Shown: positions 1 to 9,159 of the stretch, piece after piece
Layout of the letters: every line of letters begins with the position of its first letter
How positions within the stretch are numbered: the stretch's first letter is position 1
Assembly: GCA_019055375.1 (NCBI GenBank)
Contig: JAHQIW010000810.1
Coordinates: 1-64,000 of the forward strand
Length of the DNA: 64,000 nt
Direction: 5' to 3'
Origin: Parelaphostrongylus tenuis
Lineage: Eukaryota > Nematoda > Chromadorea > Rhabditida > Metastrongylidae
Translations under genes and position numbers: made by a program
Notes under the pieces: model-generated
Databases searched by the model: none
Seen by the model: the letters and a program-made list of their open reading frames with translations, nothing else
What the model was told of the DNA's origin: nothing

Positions 1-68
1 TGCGCGACTCAAAGAAAGAGGCAGAAATATAGCATGCGTGAGGAAAGCAGCCCCTCAAATGTGCATAC
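1..68 (-). other. Start of the intron after TM6
   Basis: These bases follow the GTATGC donor and hold no coding match. The exon for TM7 and the tail must lie outside the window. Confidence 0.7.
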
Positions 69-156
69 CTACAGCGAGACCTAGTATTCCCTGAGGCAAT
101 TCGGTGATCAGAAATACAGCAACTATGCCCGTCAGCATTGCGGTAGTGCGTTCGGC
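69..156 (-). CDS. GPCR exon 7: TM6
   Basis: Acceptor TTGCAG precedes 156 and donor GTATGC follows 69. It encodes AERTTAMLTGIVAVFLITEL and then PQGILGLAV, ending with one base of the next codon. ERTT-x-ML followed by FLITE-x-PQGI is the strongest single family signature in the window. An in-frame stop is met shortly after the donor (near 54), so the gene must continue in an exon below base 1. Confidence 0.88.
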
Positions 157-3100
157 CTGCAATCGACTAACGAAACAATTAAAACTAAAAACGGTGAAAA
201 AACTTCTGAATACTGCTAAAACCTGAGAGTTTCCCGTCATAACACCACCAGAAAGGCGCAACCTTCTCTCACGTGCTTCGATCAACATTCGGACGAGTAA
301 GGTCATGAACACAGTTAGCAATATACATGGCACCAACTTCAGAACGCAAGCTGCAACAATATTTAAGGGGACTAATTTTTGCTTGTTTTTCGCCTTGTTT
401 CAGTACCATTGTAGATATTTTGAGGGAAAGATACCTTGTCGTTGTAGCATTAAAAAGGTCGCCGAATCCTACTTTAGGACCCAATTTTTCGCTTGAATTC
501 CCTTTTTTCTTCCTAAGCGTGAAATTCAGCAGTGTCTGTAGAGCTTATGTGGCGAGATAAATATGAATTTAATCGGAAGACCAATTTTCACTGGAAATTT
601 TGACATGAATATTGGAAAATTATCTTGTGAGGTCCCTCATTTAGATGGAACTTGAGCAAAGCCGATTTCTTCCTTAAAATTGATGGCCAACATTCTAGAG
701 ATCTCGCCTTTTTCAGAACCTAGACGACGTACATAGCAAACTATATCCAATTATTCTGTTAATGCTCTTTATTAAAGGTTGAGGAAAAAAATTCCTTAAC
801 ACCCGCTAAAAATCCAAAATTTTATTGGAATCCAATGAAAAGCAGCAATAATTGATCTTCAAAATGAAGACCAGCATCCACGATCTTTTGCCAACGATCT
901 GCGAACTTCCAGATCTGTTTTATTAACCATGCCTTCGGCTCAGAATCAGAACATTCCTAAAATGCCTGTTCAACTTCATCAAATTCCTCAAATCGGCGTC
1001 CACACCGAAATGTTTCATTGAACGGTGAAGACCATAATCGGACGGCGCAGCATCTGGAATGTAGCATGGATGCGGGAAGACCTCGACTCCCAACCAATTC
1101 ATCAAACTTTTCCCTACTCTTTGCGATGTGAGGTTCGGCATTCATTGTCTTGTTGAAACAGTGCGCGATTTTGACGAATCAGAGTTGGGTATAAGTAGCG
1201 TATAACTAACTAGCGTTGCCATGGGCGTTTCCTATGGAGATATTCCTAAGATATTCCCATGAATTTACAATAACTTATACTACGTGAAACAAACATAAAA
1301 TTCGAAATTTTAGCGGATCCTAAGAAACTTCTTCCTCAACCGAATATTTTTTTTGAATAACTAGTGCAGAAATTTGATCAAGATGCCCTACCTATCATGT
1401 GAACCCACCGTTCAACTACCCATGCACAAAAAGTTACTGGTGTTTGTCACGTACATGAAAAATAATTCTTGCCTAAAGTGAAAATCCAATCTGACGAGGT
1501 AACAAATTATTTGTGTTCGGGCACTCTACCCTACTATTCATTACTGAACTCATCAAATTCATCCAAAAGCCTCAAGGTATTTCCACGTCAATGTTTGTGA
1601 CCCGTGCCTCAAGGCTCTCATTACCATCTCAAGGTCTTCACTGCTATGCCTTTCTTTCTTATGCGTATCTCGAAGAATACTTGTACTACTCGACTTTCCA
1701 TCTAGGTTCTCAAACATTCAAACATGCTTTCAAAAAGTGGTTATAGGGCAGCACGTTTCAAAAACCCAGTAGCAAAATATGCTTTACGTTAGACTTCCTC
1801 TCATTTTTTCACATGTGAGAAAGGCACAAAAGAGCATCTAGATGGTAAATTCAAAACTCGAGAAAGCGCACTTTCAGGTACACGTAAGGCCTAAAAAAGC
1901 AACAGCAATGATTTTGAAGTTATTGCCACGATCTTAGTCCAGGAGTTAAATACATCAACGCGCAACACTCTCAAAGCGTTTTGGATATGGCTTTAGAATC
2001 CAAACAGGAACTTCAAAAGAAGAATGCTTCTCTATCACGATAGATATGGGGCCATTTTCCCGTTCAATCTTTTGACCTGATATAGGCGTTCTGAAGAGTT
2101 CTATATACCATTATAATTCTGATACTCTAGGACAGCGTACATATAGGCTCTGAAGAAGGCAAAGCCGTTGAAACGTTTGCCATTAATTTTAAAGGGAGAA
2201 ATAAATAAATAAGAAATACCAGCCTCGAGTAAGTTTTTTCAAACGAAAGGAGTGTTCTGTATCACTGCAACAAAAATACTGTTGATAAGGTTTTTTTGAA
2301 AAAGCAGATGTACGAGTGTAAAGATACTGCAACGTATAGAATAATTCAATTGATTATTGTCTTTATTTACTCTTTATTTCTCAACTGCAGCGGTACTCGC
2401 AAATATGGGCCACTGGATGCACTATCCTATTTCTTTCCGGAAAATCGTATTCTGGAAATTCTCATATGGAATTTCGCTCCATGTTTGCCGACAACTACAT
2501 TTCCTTTGTAAGAAAACAATTATTTGTGCAATTTCATCCTTCCCGAATTATTTTAGCACCAACTGTAAAGTGTTTAAATAGTCGAAAACCTACCTGCCAT
2601 CCAAAAATTAATCCGTTCCCAGTGACAGTTCCACCAACTCGGCTGCGATAACCTCGTATTGGTCGATGGTGTCAGTGGCTAACCATGACGATTTATATTT
2701 AGTTTGAAAGCAAATCTTTGGAACTTCCATTTCCTTCACGAATTCAATCTAAATTTCAACATATCTCGTAACTATCACCTGAGCCAACATGTCATGTGGT
2801 CTGTTGAATGCGCTGATTTTAAGAGCCCGATACACAGTCTAAGTTCTTGATGAGTGAAGAGGATGTCAGTCAAGCACAGTCAGAGGCATTCTTCCTTGTT
2901 CATCTACCGCCTCTGTGCCAAAGTTCAGAGGAGGTGTCTTCATTAGATTGTTATAGATAGGCATCATTACTACTAAATCCATACCATTCATCTTCATCAC
3001 CGTATTTTTTGTACAACTCTCTCACCACTCCTCTCCCTCTCTGTAACTTCCACTCTCCTGTGTTGTTACCGCCAAATCGAAACTGATGGTGTCTACGAGT

Positions 3101-6100
3101 CTCAAAGTACGATGATTTTCAACAAGAGGTTCGTTACCTTAGCACCGTCTCCCAAAGGCACAAAAAGATCGACAGTCCTATCTGAAAGTCCACGTAAAAT
3201 TTATTCCAGAAACCACTACCATTCCGGTTACGTCATAGCCAGTAAATTGTAAACAGTAGCAAATTGGAAGGGATAGTTTTGAAAACTTCGGAGAGAAGGA
3301 ACTTGTCTAAGGCATCAATGGGTGAAACATGAAATATTCCAAATCTCTACGATTCTTTCTGTTTTCAGAAAAAATACAGAAATTATAGTAAAAAATTCAA
3401 AAGTCTTTAAAACTCTTTAGAAATTTGTCTGCAAGGTATTCAGTATTTTTGTATACACTCCGCTCCTCGCATTCATTCTCAGCAGAACTCTTCGGAGATT
3501 TCACGTGATGTTCGCTGCTGTTTTGAGGATCTACAGAATGTTGTAGAATGCTAGCTGGACTGATGCTTTTTGAAATATTAGAAGTAGCTGAGATAAAGCG
3601 TTCTCACTTGGATTGTAAGGTAGCGTTAAGAAGGAGCTGCATCAAACCTTGGTCTACATCATCAATCGCTTCGCTATCTCTACACCCTTTGAAAATTTAC
3701 ATCTTACAATCTAAATGTAGCGTACCCTGTAGCGTAACATATTTGGAAGACTTCCAATGAAGGCGATTAGCCACACCGATGATGATAGCAATGCAAGCGG
3801 CCGGATAGCTGTTGCAAGGCGGTATACGAGTGTGCGGATGGCTGCCACGAAACAGCACCAGATATCTAGAAGTGGACAGATTCTGCGATATTGGGATGAA
3901 ACCTGAATGTTTGGTCGGATCGAAGATGCCTTTTGCCTTGATTTGTTCGATTATCTGTTGGAAAAAAATCCCACCATTTCGTGCTAGTAATTATTTTCAA
4001 TCATGACTCATTCATATGTAGTTTTTGTATCCAATCACTCTCTTTTTATAACCACACTTCTAATTTTGAGTCATGTATAATTGAGTTGTTGACGTAAAAA
4101 TGAATAAGATATTTGGCACTGATCTTTACTTGAGGGGTACGCTACGCTTTCGACTTTATTAGACATCGTCAAAGAGGACTGAATACGCATCTGGCCTGTA
4201 TAGTGACTTGCCCTGGCCTACCAATGTGTTAAATACTACTGTCCTCCCAGGCAAGTATAGCACCATTTTTTCAAATCCAGAAAGATGAAGAGATTTGTGA
4301 ACCCAGAGAGCAATATTAAACCTAGGTCCACATTTTTATTTCCAAGTCACCACTGATACCGTCTGCACACTCTCCGTGGTTGCAGTGAGAAAGAATAACC
4401 GCTGTTCATAGTTTTTCGTAGCTGTTCGATGATATTGCGGATTTTTTCGGATCTAACATTTGAGTATTCTCCGGGATGGATGTCTGAACTTGTAGCACGC
4501 TGGGAGATCATATTGATCATCGCTCCTTATGCTCACTATTAATTCGGTAGGACTTATATCAGAGCTCGACATTAAAAATGCAGAGCGAAAATGAAAAGAA
4601 GAAATATTATAAACCTCCACAAGCATAGATTTGAAAAAAAAAGTCAGCTACCAATTTTGAAAAAGCCGGATCAACCTCGCGCAATCTGACTAATGAATTA
4701 GAAATCAAAGAAGTGCTGCAACACCTTGACTTTCCGTTCAAAGCCGAAAATTTTTCATCTAGCCGTAGAACAGGCGTAAACCAACGGGTAAAACAATATT
4801 TAGTTGAATGCTAGAAATTGAAATCATTTAACAATGCATTGGCACTTTTTCATTGTTTCAAATTCCACATCTTACCGAAAATTTCCGACAAGTACTGTGA
4901 GCAATTTAGAAAGTGTCGAAGACAAACATTACGATTACAAAGTTGCGACAACTACGAGCACTTCGGCAAATTATCAACGTTTGTGCAAGTCTCTTTACCT
5001 CATTACCCGCCATGTTCACGGTGATCCAGAGACTAGTGCTATGAACAAACACTGAGAACATCGCGTAGAATCTGGTGTAGATAATCCATATATGCGTAAA
5101 GAACCACGGATGACAAATCTCCACCTGAACGATGTGAGTTGTCAGAAAAAAAAACCGTTCATCGCTAAGTTACTACGACGCTGTCTATAAGACCTTTGAC
5201 CTCTTATTTAACTTTCATTTCCCGCTTGATCCAACAAAGTAAGATGTGAAAACTACAAATGTGGATGCTGAGATATAAGCGGAAGAGTGAGCTCGCCTTC
5301 CACCATTATCAGGGGCGCCTGGTAACCACTGCGCTAGCAAAAGCCTCTCTGTTATCATTCTTTCAGCAATATAGGGTATCAATCTATCAGCAAGCATCCG
5401 TCAGCGGGATTGGTCTGATAAACATATTCCGCCATTGAACCCAGTCGGGCTGATAGCTACCGAAAACATATACATATATGTACTTATGTATACATATACG
5501 TATATTGTGCATAAACATACATATGTATACGTACATATTATACATGTACGTATATTATATATATATATATATATATATATGATAATCAACGAGAACTCAT
5601 TCATTTACAGCTCTTCAAGCACTGTTATGATGCAATACTATATATCCAACATTGCTGAATGATATGCAAAACTCTGAAGCTTAGGCGGGAGCAGGATCCG
5701 CTTCTCTCTTACCAAGAACGCGTGCTAATAACCACACTACCGAGGCTATGAAAATGCTCTAAAGACCTCTTTGAGCGCTACAGTTTCTAAAGATACTCTA
5801 AATAATGGCACTCTTACAAATTGTGCAGGAACAGTTCCTATAAGATTTTCCCACAATCTGTAGAAGCAACTCACATTCCTAAATTCTTGCAAGGCAAGGA
5901 AAATGAGCTTCTCCGTTTTACTTATTCATAAAGGCTCAAGCAAAAACAACCAGCTTAGATGAAACTTCAATAAAGTTCGATCAAAAAAATGATAATTGTT
6001 GCTTAACATTAGTTGGAAATACAAATTTCGCTGAGAAACATCTGTTGGCACGAGCTTTCCTATGGATTTCGCGAGAAGCTTTTAGCAAGTCCTTTCACCC

Positions 6101-9100
6101 TAACGGTTTTCCTTGCCATAGATGGAACAATATGTAAATCAGTACTGCTGTCGTGAGAATGAAGACATTAACAAGTAGATAAGTTCTTATCCAAAAGGAA
6201 AACTGAAAGAATAACGCTAACGGCTTTGAAAAAACTCAAGTGCTTATCTCTAAATTTGTACTTGACATTTCCAATACAGTATCTAACATGCTTTGACATG
6301 AACATTGACACAGTATTTGACATTAGTTGTAGCAGCCCTATTTCTGACAAAATAGAACGATTCAAGAAGCACTCAGGACAAAAATACGTAGACTTTGCTA
6401 AAAAGTAACTGCATCATGCCAACCAAGGACATCTTAGAAAATGCGAACTTTTTGAAGCATTTCTTAGATAGAAACATTGTTGATCCCAACTACGTGTTTA
6501 TAAAGCAGATACGTTGCCATTAGAGTAGCATCACAGATAGCAATACATATCAGGAATAAATTAAATGGAGGAGCGTCGCATTGCCGGGCTGAAAGGAGCG
6601 ACGATTTGCGATAAAATAACAACAGATTGAGTTCTAATTGATATTACTACTCACTACAACCAATACTATAACTACTATTACAATAATTCAGCCTCCATAA
6701 AATGTCACCAATTTCGTCTTAGTTTCCGTGTCCAATGACGTCTTTACTACTTTGAAATCTCCTTAAGTGCACTTAGTAAGAAGCCTAACTTTATGACAAA
6801 GGAAATAAACATGTATTGCATGTTGAAATGCGAGAGCATCAACGTTTTGGAAAGACTTCATTTCCGAAGAATAGCATTTCTAACCCAACCCTAGTTCAAG
6901 AAAAGCAACGGACTACGGTGGGAACAAAATTTTCAAATTATTAGCTACCAGTGTGATATAGACAATTAGATAGAAATGGAATTACCAATGCATTAATTCT
7001 AATATATTTAAATGATTACCCTTCATAAATCACATACTGGTGCTTTGGTACTTTCTCCATTCAATGGGGCTAACTTTCATGATCAACTTCCTGCTAAGCT
7101 CGAGATTATTCAATAATTCGTTGTTTTTTTATTGAGTGAAAACAGCTCTTTATTATACTTTCCAAATATAAGTTGTGGCTATGGTAATTCGCTATGATCA
7201 GAGGGTAAAGATATCAAATTGACTACAAGTTAGTAAGCTAGATACCTTCATAAGCAGCTCAAAAAATGATGTTAGACTACACTAGAAACAAAACTGCAAA
7301 CCCACACAATCAACGCTTTGTTTGAGTCTTCTACCAAGTACTGCAAGTGGAGATCAATCATAAAACTTTATATGAATTGCCAATGCACTTTTTTCACTTT
7401 AAGGAAAGTGTCCTTTAATGTGCCAGATCAAGTGTGATAACGAAGGATTCCTCCCACTTTCTATTGATTGATTCATGGAATCCATCCAGAACGCTTAGAA
7501 AGCCATATTATGCCGCAGTCTCCTATTCCTGCGTGAGTATAGTGACTTCTTCTTCAAAACCTGTGTAAAGAGCAACACCAAAGACGTCGTTATATTTGCT
7601 GCGATGTTCCATCTTTCAGTTCTCTTTGCGATGGCTACGGTGACCATTGCAAAAGGAACAACCGCTGCGGAACTCGGCTCAATTCTTCGTGGCTTCAAAA
7701 GGCGAATTTGCCGAAATGTTAGCTTATCTCAATGATAGTATGCTAAAGATCTCGTGTTCATCCAACAACGAAATAGTGAACACCTTGTGATAAATCAGAT
7801 TGGGAATAGGTTTTCGCCCGAGTCTTCATAAACAGTTCCACGGTTTCCACGCTGTTCTCAGGATGTCACCACAGTCACTTATGCCGTTGCTGATCACATC
7901 GAGGTATCATGTATCTGCGGCTGAGCTTATTAGAAAAGGTTCCTAATTTTGGTTACTGGTTAGCTGAACTATCGGGCTACTATTTTGCCTTGATGAACGA
8001 TATTGGGAAATTAATACGAGATGTACATCATAGTTTGATACCCACACACACCTACATTAACAACGAGCAACGACCATTAGGAGCAATGGCGAATTGTCAT
8101 AGACTAAGGCAATAATAGCCAAAAATCCGCGAAGACTGATTATTGAGCAAAACCTTAAACCTCGAGCGGGGTTGACACTCGTCTCACCCTTACCTAGGGG
8201 TGCGCAGATCACTGCACCATTGCTGTTCCTACTTTGGTGCCACACTTTCCATGCATAGGAGCTTTTAGTAGCCAATAATTAGCAAGTTGTGGTCTAGCAA
8301 GCACATATCAGCATCAAATCCGGCTAAACTGACTCCAAAACATATGAAGGTAAAGAATTTAGCTTTTGGCGTTGATCAATTTATGAGGAATGCGCCATGC
8401 ATTCGTCTTCAATTTTTAGCTTCGTTCAAGGTGATTGAATGCATATCTGGCCCTTACAAAGATTCGCGGTGGCCTACCGCTGCATCGAGTCATTGTTGCT
8501 TATCCTTTTAGAAAAGGTGTGGCACCAATTTACCAACCCTAAAGGAACGGATGGCTTGGTGAGCCATGAGCGCGAGATCGAAACATTGACTTTGGGTGCA
8601 ATGCAGAGCACCTCTAATCACTGCGCTACATGCGCTTTGTTGAAAACATATAATATATGAGAATTCTTTATCTTACCGATTTTATAGAAGGTCATGCTTT
8701 TATAGCTCAAAGTACAAGAATATCAATTACTGTACTAAACTGTGAACTTTGGATGGCAGTTGGACCCGAGTCACACCCTTGGAAGTGATAATAATTGAAC
8801 ATTGACCGGTGACAAGAATAAATCAAAAAATTTATTAACTAATTTACTAATCTACACATGTAGGGCGAACTCAAGTAAAACTTGAGGGAACTTTTCATAC
8901 TAAGAGGATTTGAGCAATCACTTGATACTTATAGCTCTAACAACCCATAAAATCACAGATGGTTTAGAAAATTGGTAAAAAATCAGAGCACATCTAACTC
9001 AATGCCAGTATCTGTTTCTTCTTCTACAGTGTTTTCTATTTGAGACATACCGTAGCAAAACGACGACAATGGCAACGTTAGCAAACACACCAACCACGCA

Positions 9101-9159
9101 TAAGAAGACGTAAAGATAAGAGTGGATCTGCGAAAAAACGCTAGTGACGGCGCCAGATA
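69..9159 (-). CDS. DMSR/myosuppressin-receptor-like neuropeptide GPCR, partial gene with 7 exons seen
   Basis: Plasma-membrane class A (rhodopsin-like) receptor. Seven minus-strand exons join in phase: 9159-9051, 6588-6494, 5124-5007, 3841-3726, 2748-2594, 350-223 and 156-69, about 270 codons. Seen landmarks: N in GVFANV (TM1), D in IAICD (TM2), TM3 ending SLWITVNMAAIRTL with AIR where many class A receptors have DRY, W in SSVWLIAF (TM4), P in KLVPCILL (TM5), P in FLITELPQGI (TM6). The TM6 and TM3 motifs are those of the nematode DMSR family and insect myosuppressin receptors, which bind FMRFamide-like peptides; C. elegans DMSR-1 answers FLP-13 and acts through Gi/o. The ligand here is unknown. 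The N-terminal exon (needed to supply the first base of the codon ending in TA at 9159) and the TM7/C-tail exons (beyond base 1) are missing. Exons 2 and 5 each have one surplus base, so pseudogene status or assembly error is open. Confidence 0.87.
157..222 (-). other. 66-nt intron between GPCR exons 6 and 7, open in frame
   Basis: Donor GTTTTA after 223 and acceptor CGATTGCAG before 156 bound a T-rich minus-strand segment. It is exactly 22 codons long and has no stop in the receptor frame. If it were retained, the third cytoplasmic loop would gain 22 mostly hydrophobic residues. Splicing is favoured by the acceptor tract and because ERTTAML normally follows the loop directly. Confidence 0.7.
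223..350 (-). CDS. GPCR exon 6: TM5 and third cytoplasmic loop
   Basis: Acceptor ATTGTTGCAG precedes 350 and donor CAG|GTTTTA follows 223. Two bases (CT) complete the Ala codon begun in exon 5. The peptide is CVLKLVPCILLTVFMTLLV, then RMLIEARERRLRLSGG and VMTGNSQ. The TM5 Pro (VPC) and the basic IEARERR run at the start of the loop are typical. The exon is followed by a 66-nt intron. Confidence 0.87.
777..1341 (-). mobile_element. Internally deleted mariner element with both terminal inverted repeats
   Basis: A Tc1/mariner DNA transposon, minus strand, about 565 bp where full mariners are near 1.3 kb. The ends 777-815 and 1303-1341 are inverted repeats beginning GGTTGAGGA and sharing a CCGCTAAAA block. 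The retained 3' half of the transposase includes LFQQDNE (compare the FQxDNARPH block), EVFPHPCYIPDAAPSDY (compare PHPPYSPDLAPSDY) around 1040-1085, and WKFADRWQKIVDAGLHF at 845-900, then a stop at 822-824. The N-terminal half and the first catalytic Asp are gone, and frameshifts break the rest, so it is not autonomous. A relative with the same ends lies at 23654-24066. Confidence 0.9.
2146..2181 (+). ncRNA. Hammerhead-ribozyme-like motif, copy 1
   Basis: GGCT (2146-2149), core CTGAAGA (2150-2156), a stem II segment containing GGC-AAA-GCC (2157-2169), GAAAC (2170-2174), GTT (2175-2177) and GCC (2179-2181). GGC and GCC can close stem I. Both conserved core boxes of a type I hammerhead are intact, and ACGT in GAAACGTT could make a minimal stem III by dimerising. 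Stem II has two unpaired bases and one stem I pair is lost (T/T). Self-cleavage is inferred, not shown. Confidence 0.5.
2594..2748 (-). CDS. GPCR exon 5: second extracellular loop and start of TM5, with a one-base frame disruption
   Basis: Acceptor GAAATTTAG precedes 2748 at phase 0; donor CAG|GTAGGT follows 2594 at phase 1. The first frame reads IEFVKEMEVPKICFQTKYK and on to IDQYEVIAAELV. The end of the exon reads NCHWERINFWMA in the next frame and joins exon 6 to give FWMAACVLKLVPC, the normal DMSR entry into TM5. One extra G in the GTGG near 2630-2635 accounts for the shift: 155 nt instead of 154. A shorter alternative exon (2594-2678, acceptor GGTTAG) would avoid the shift but uses a poor acceptor and loses much of the loop. 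Confidence 0.75.
2749..3725 (-). other. GPCR intron 4
   Basis: About 1 kb between exons 4 and 5. A pyrimidine-rich patch lies near 3000-3060. I see no repeat or coding match. Confidence 0.65.
3726..3841 (-). CDS. GPCR exon 4: end of TM3, second cytoplasmic loop, TM4
   Basis: Acceptor TTTCGTGGCAG precedes 3841 and donor GTACGC follows 3726. Two bases (CC) complete the Ala codon from exon 3 to give AAIRTLVYR. It continues LATAIRPLALLSSSVWLIAF and IGSLPNMLRYR and stops at phase 0. The Arg of AIR replaces the Arg of the DRY box; the Trp of SVW is the TM4 hallmark. An earlier acceptor at 3865 was considered, but its peptide does not fit TM3, whereas the 3841 acceptor joins exon 3 perfectly. Confidence 0.86.
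3842..5006 (-). other. GPCR intron 3
   Basis: Contains a decayed SINE of family A at 4125-4375. I recognise nothing in the rest. Confidence 0.65.
4125..4375 (-). mobile_element. Decayed tRNA-derived SINE (family A)
   Basis: The plus strand shows, in order, blocks shared with the better copies at 8345, 13402 and 18620: TGAGG-GTACGC, TTCGACTTTATTAGACATCG, GCATCTGGCCTGTATAGTGAC, CTGTCCTCCCAGGCAAGT and a GTGAACC near the head. The tRNA-like head is badly eroded, so it is transcriptionally dead. It lies in a GPCR intron on the gene's own strand. Confidence 0.7.
5007..5124 (-). CDS. GPCR exon 3: first extracellular loop and TM3
   Basis: Acceptor ATCGTTCAG precedes 5124 and donor GTAATG follows 5007. 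The exon opens at phase 0 and ends with one base of an Ala codon. It encodes VEICHPWFFTHIWIIYTRFY and then AMFSVFVHSTSLWITVNMA. The Cys of VEICHP is at the place expected for the conserved disulphide. HSTSLW is the DMSR-like TM3 core. No in-frame stop or shift is seen. Confidence 0.87.
5458..5580. repeat. (AT)n and TA-TG-TA-CG mixed microsatellite
   Basis: Alternating purine-pyrimidine DNA built of ATACATATATGTA-type units, ending in about 20 AT repeats at 5540-5580. It generates open frames of repeated Y-I-Y-I residues on both strands, which are not genes. Confidence 0.9.
5655..5750 (-). mobile_element. tRNA-derived SINE fragment (family B)
   Basis: The plus strand reads GAATGATATGCAAAACT followed by AGGCGGGAGCAGGATCCGC. 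This parallels 51250-51300 and the left end of 63256-63455. On the minus strand it is a tRNA T-arm-like block followed by a fixed 3' end TTTTGCATATCATTC. The head is degenerate. Confidence 0.6.
6494..6588 (-). CDS. GPCR exon 2: first cytoplasmic loop and TM2, with a one-base frame disruption
   Basis: Acceptor CTCCTTTCAG precedes 6588 and donor GTAGTT follows 6494. The first base completes the split Arg codon of the previous exon, giving RPAMRRS, the usual loop after TM1. TM2 then reads PFNLFLICIAICDATLMATY, with the conserved Asp, but in the next frame. One extra C in the TCCTCC stretch near 6568-6573 explains the shift: the exon is 95 nt where 94 would keep phase. This could be a real frameshift or a sequencing/assembly indel. 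Confidence 0.82.
7691..7724 (+). other. Degenerate hammerhead-like motif
   Basis: GGCT, then TCAAA in place of CTGAAGA, then AGGCGAATTTGCC, GAAAT, GTT and AGC. The hairpin and both stem I arms match the family, but the 5' core box is destroyed, so it cannot be active. Confidence 0.45.
8345..8645 (-). mobile_element. tRNA-derived SINE, family A
   Basis: About 300 bp on the minus strand. The head has a tRNA-like A box (GTAGCGCAGTGATTAGAGG, near 8615-8635) and a degenerate B box (TTTCGATCTCGCG). The middle carries TGGCTCACCAAGCCATCCGT, a diagnostic body block. The body ends with GAATGCATGGCGCATTCC and ACGCCAAAAGCT. The tail heptamer is mostly lost. Internal RNA polymerase III promoters like this drive SINE transcription; mobilisation needs a LINE. 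Confidence 0.85.
9051..9159 (-). CDS. GPCR exon 1 of those seen: end of N-terminus and TM1
   Basis: Acceptor TTTCAG precedes 9159 and donor GTATGT follows 9051. The exon starts with two bases (TA) of a split codon and ends with CG of an Arg codon. It encodes SGAVTSVFSQIHSYLY followed by VFLCVVGVFANVAIVVVLL. The IHSYL lead-in and the G-x-x-x-N signature of TM1 are typical of DMSR-type receptors. An in-frame stop lies soon after the donor, so splicing is required. Confidence 0.85.

Larger units (their letters stand above)
351..2593 (-). other. GPCR intron 5
   Basis: This intron of about 2.2 kb separates exons 5 and 6. It contains a deleted mariner (777-1341) and a hammerhead-like motif (2146-2181), each listed separately. 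I recognise nothing in 351-776, 1342-2145 or 2182-2593. Confidence 0.75.
5125..6493 (-). other. GPCR intron 2
   Basis: Contains an alternating AT-rich microsatellite (5458-5580), a family B SINE fragment (5655-5750) and, near 5300-5335, a lone A-box-like stretch on the minus strand. The remainder, including 5760-6493, shows nothing I recognise. Confidence 0.65.
6589..9050 (-). other. GPCR intron 1
   Basis: Holds a degenerate hammerhead-like motif at 7691-7724 and a good SINE A copy at 8345-8645. A short minus-strand stretch around 8195-8245 has an A-box-like TGGTGCAGTGATCTGC and may be another SINE head. Nothing recognised elsewhere. Confidence 0.6.

Noticed and set aside
1381..1500. Candidate extra GPCR exon reading QELFFMYVTNTSNFLCM
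   Set aside because: It has splice-like signals, but exon 5 joins exon 6 directly in phase with a better TM5 entry (NFWMAACVLKLVPC).
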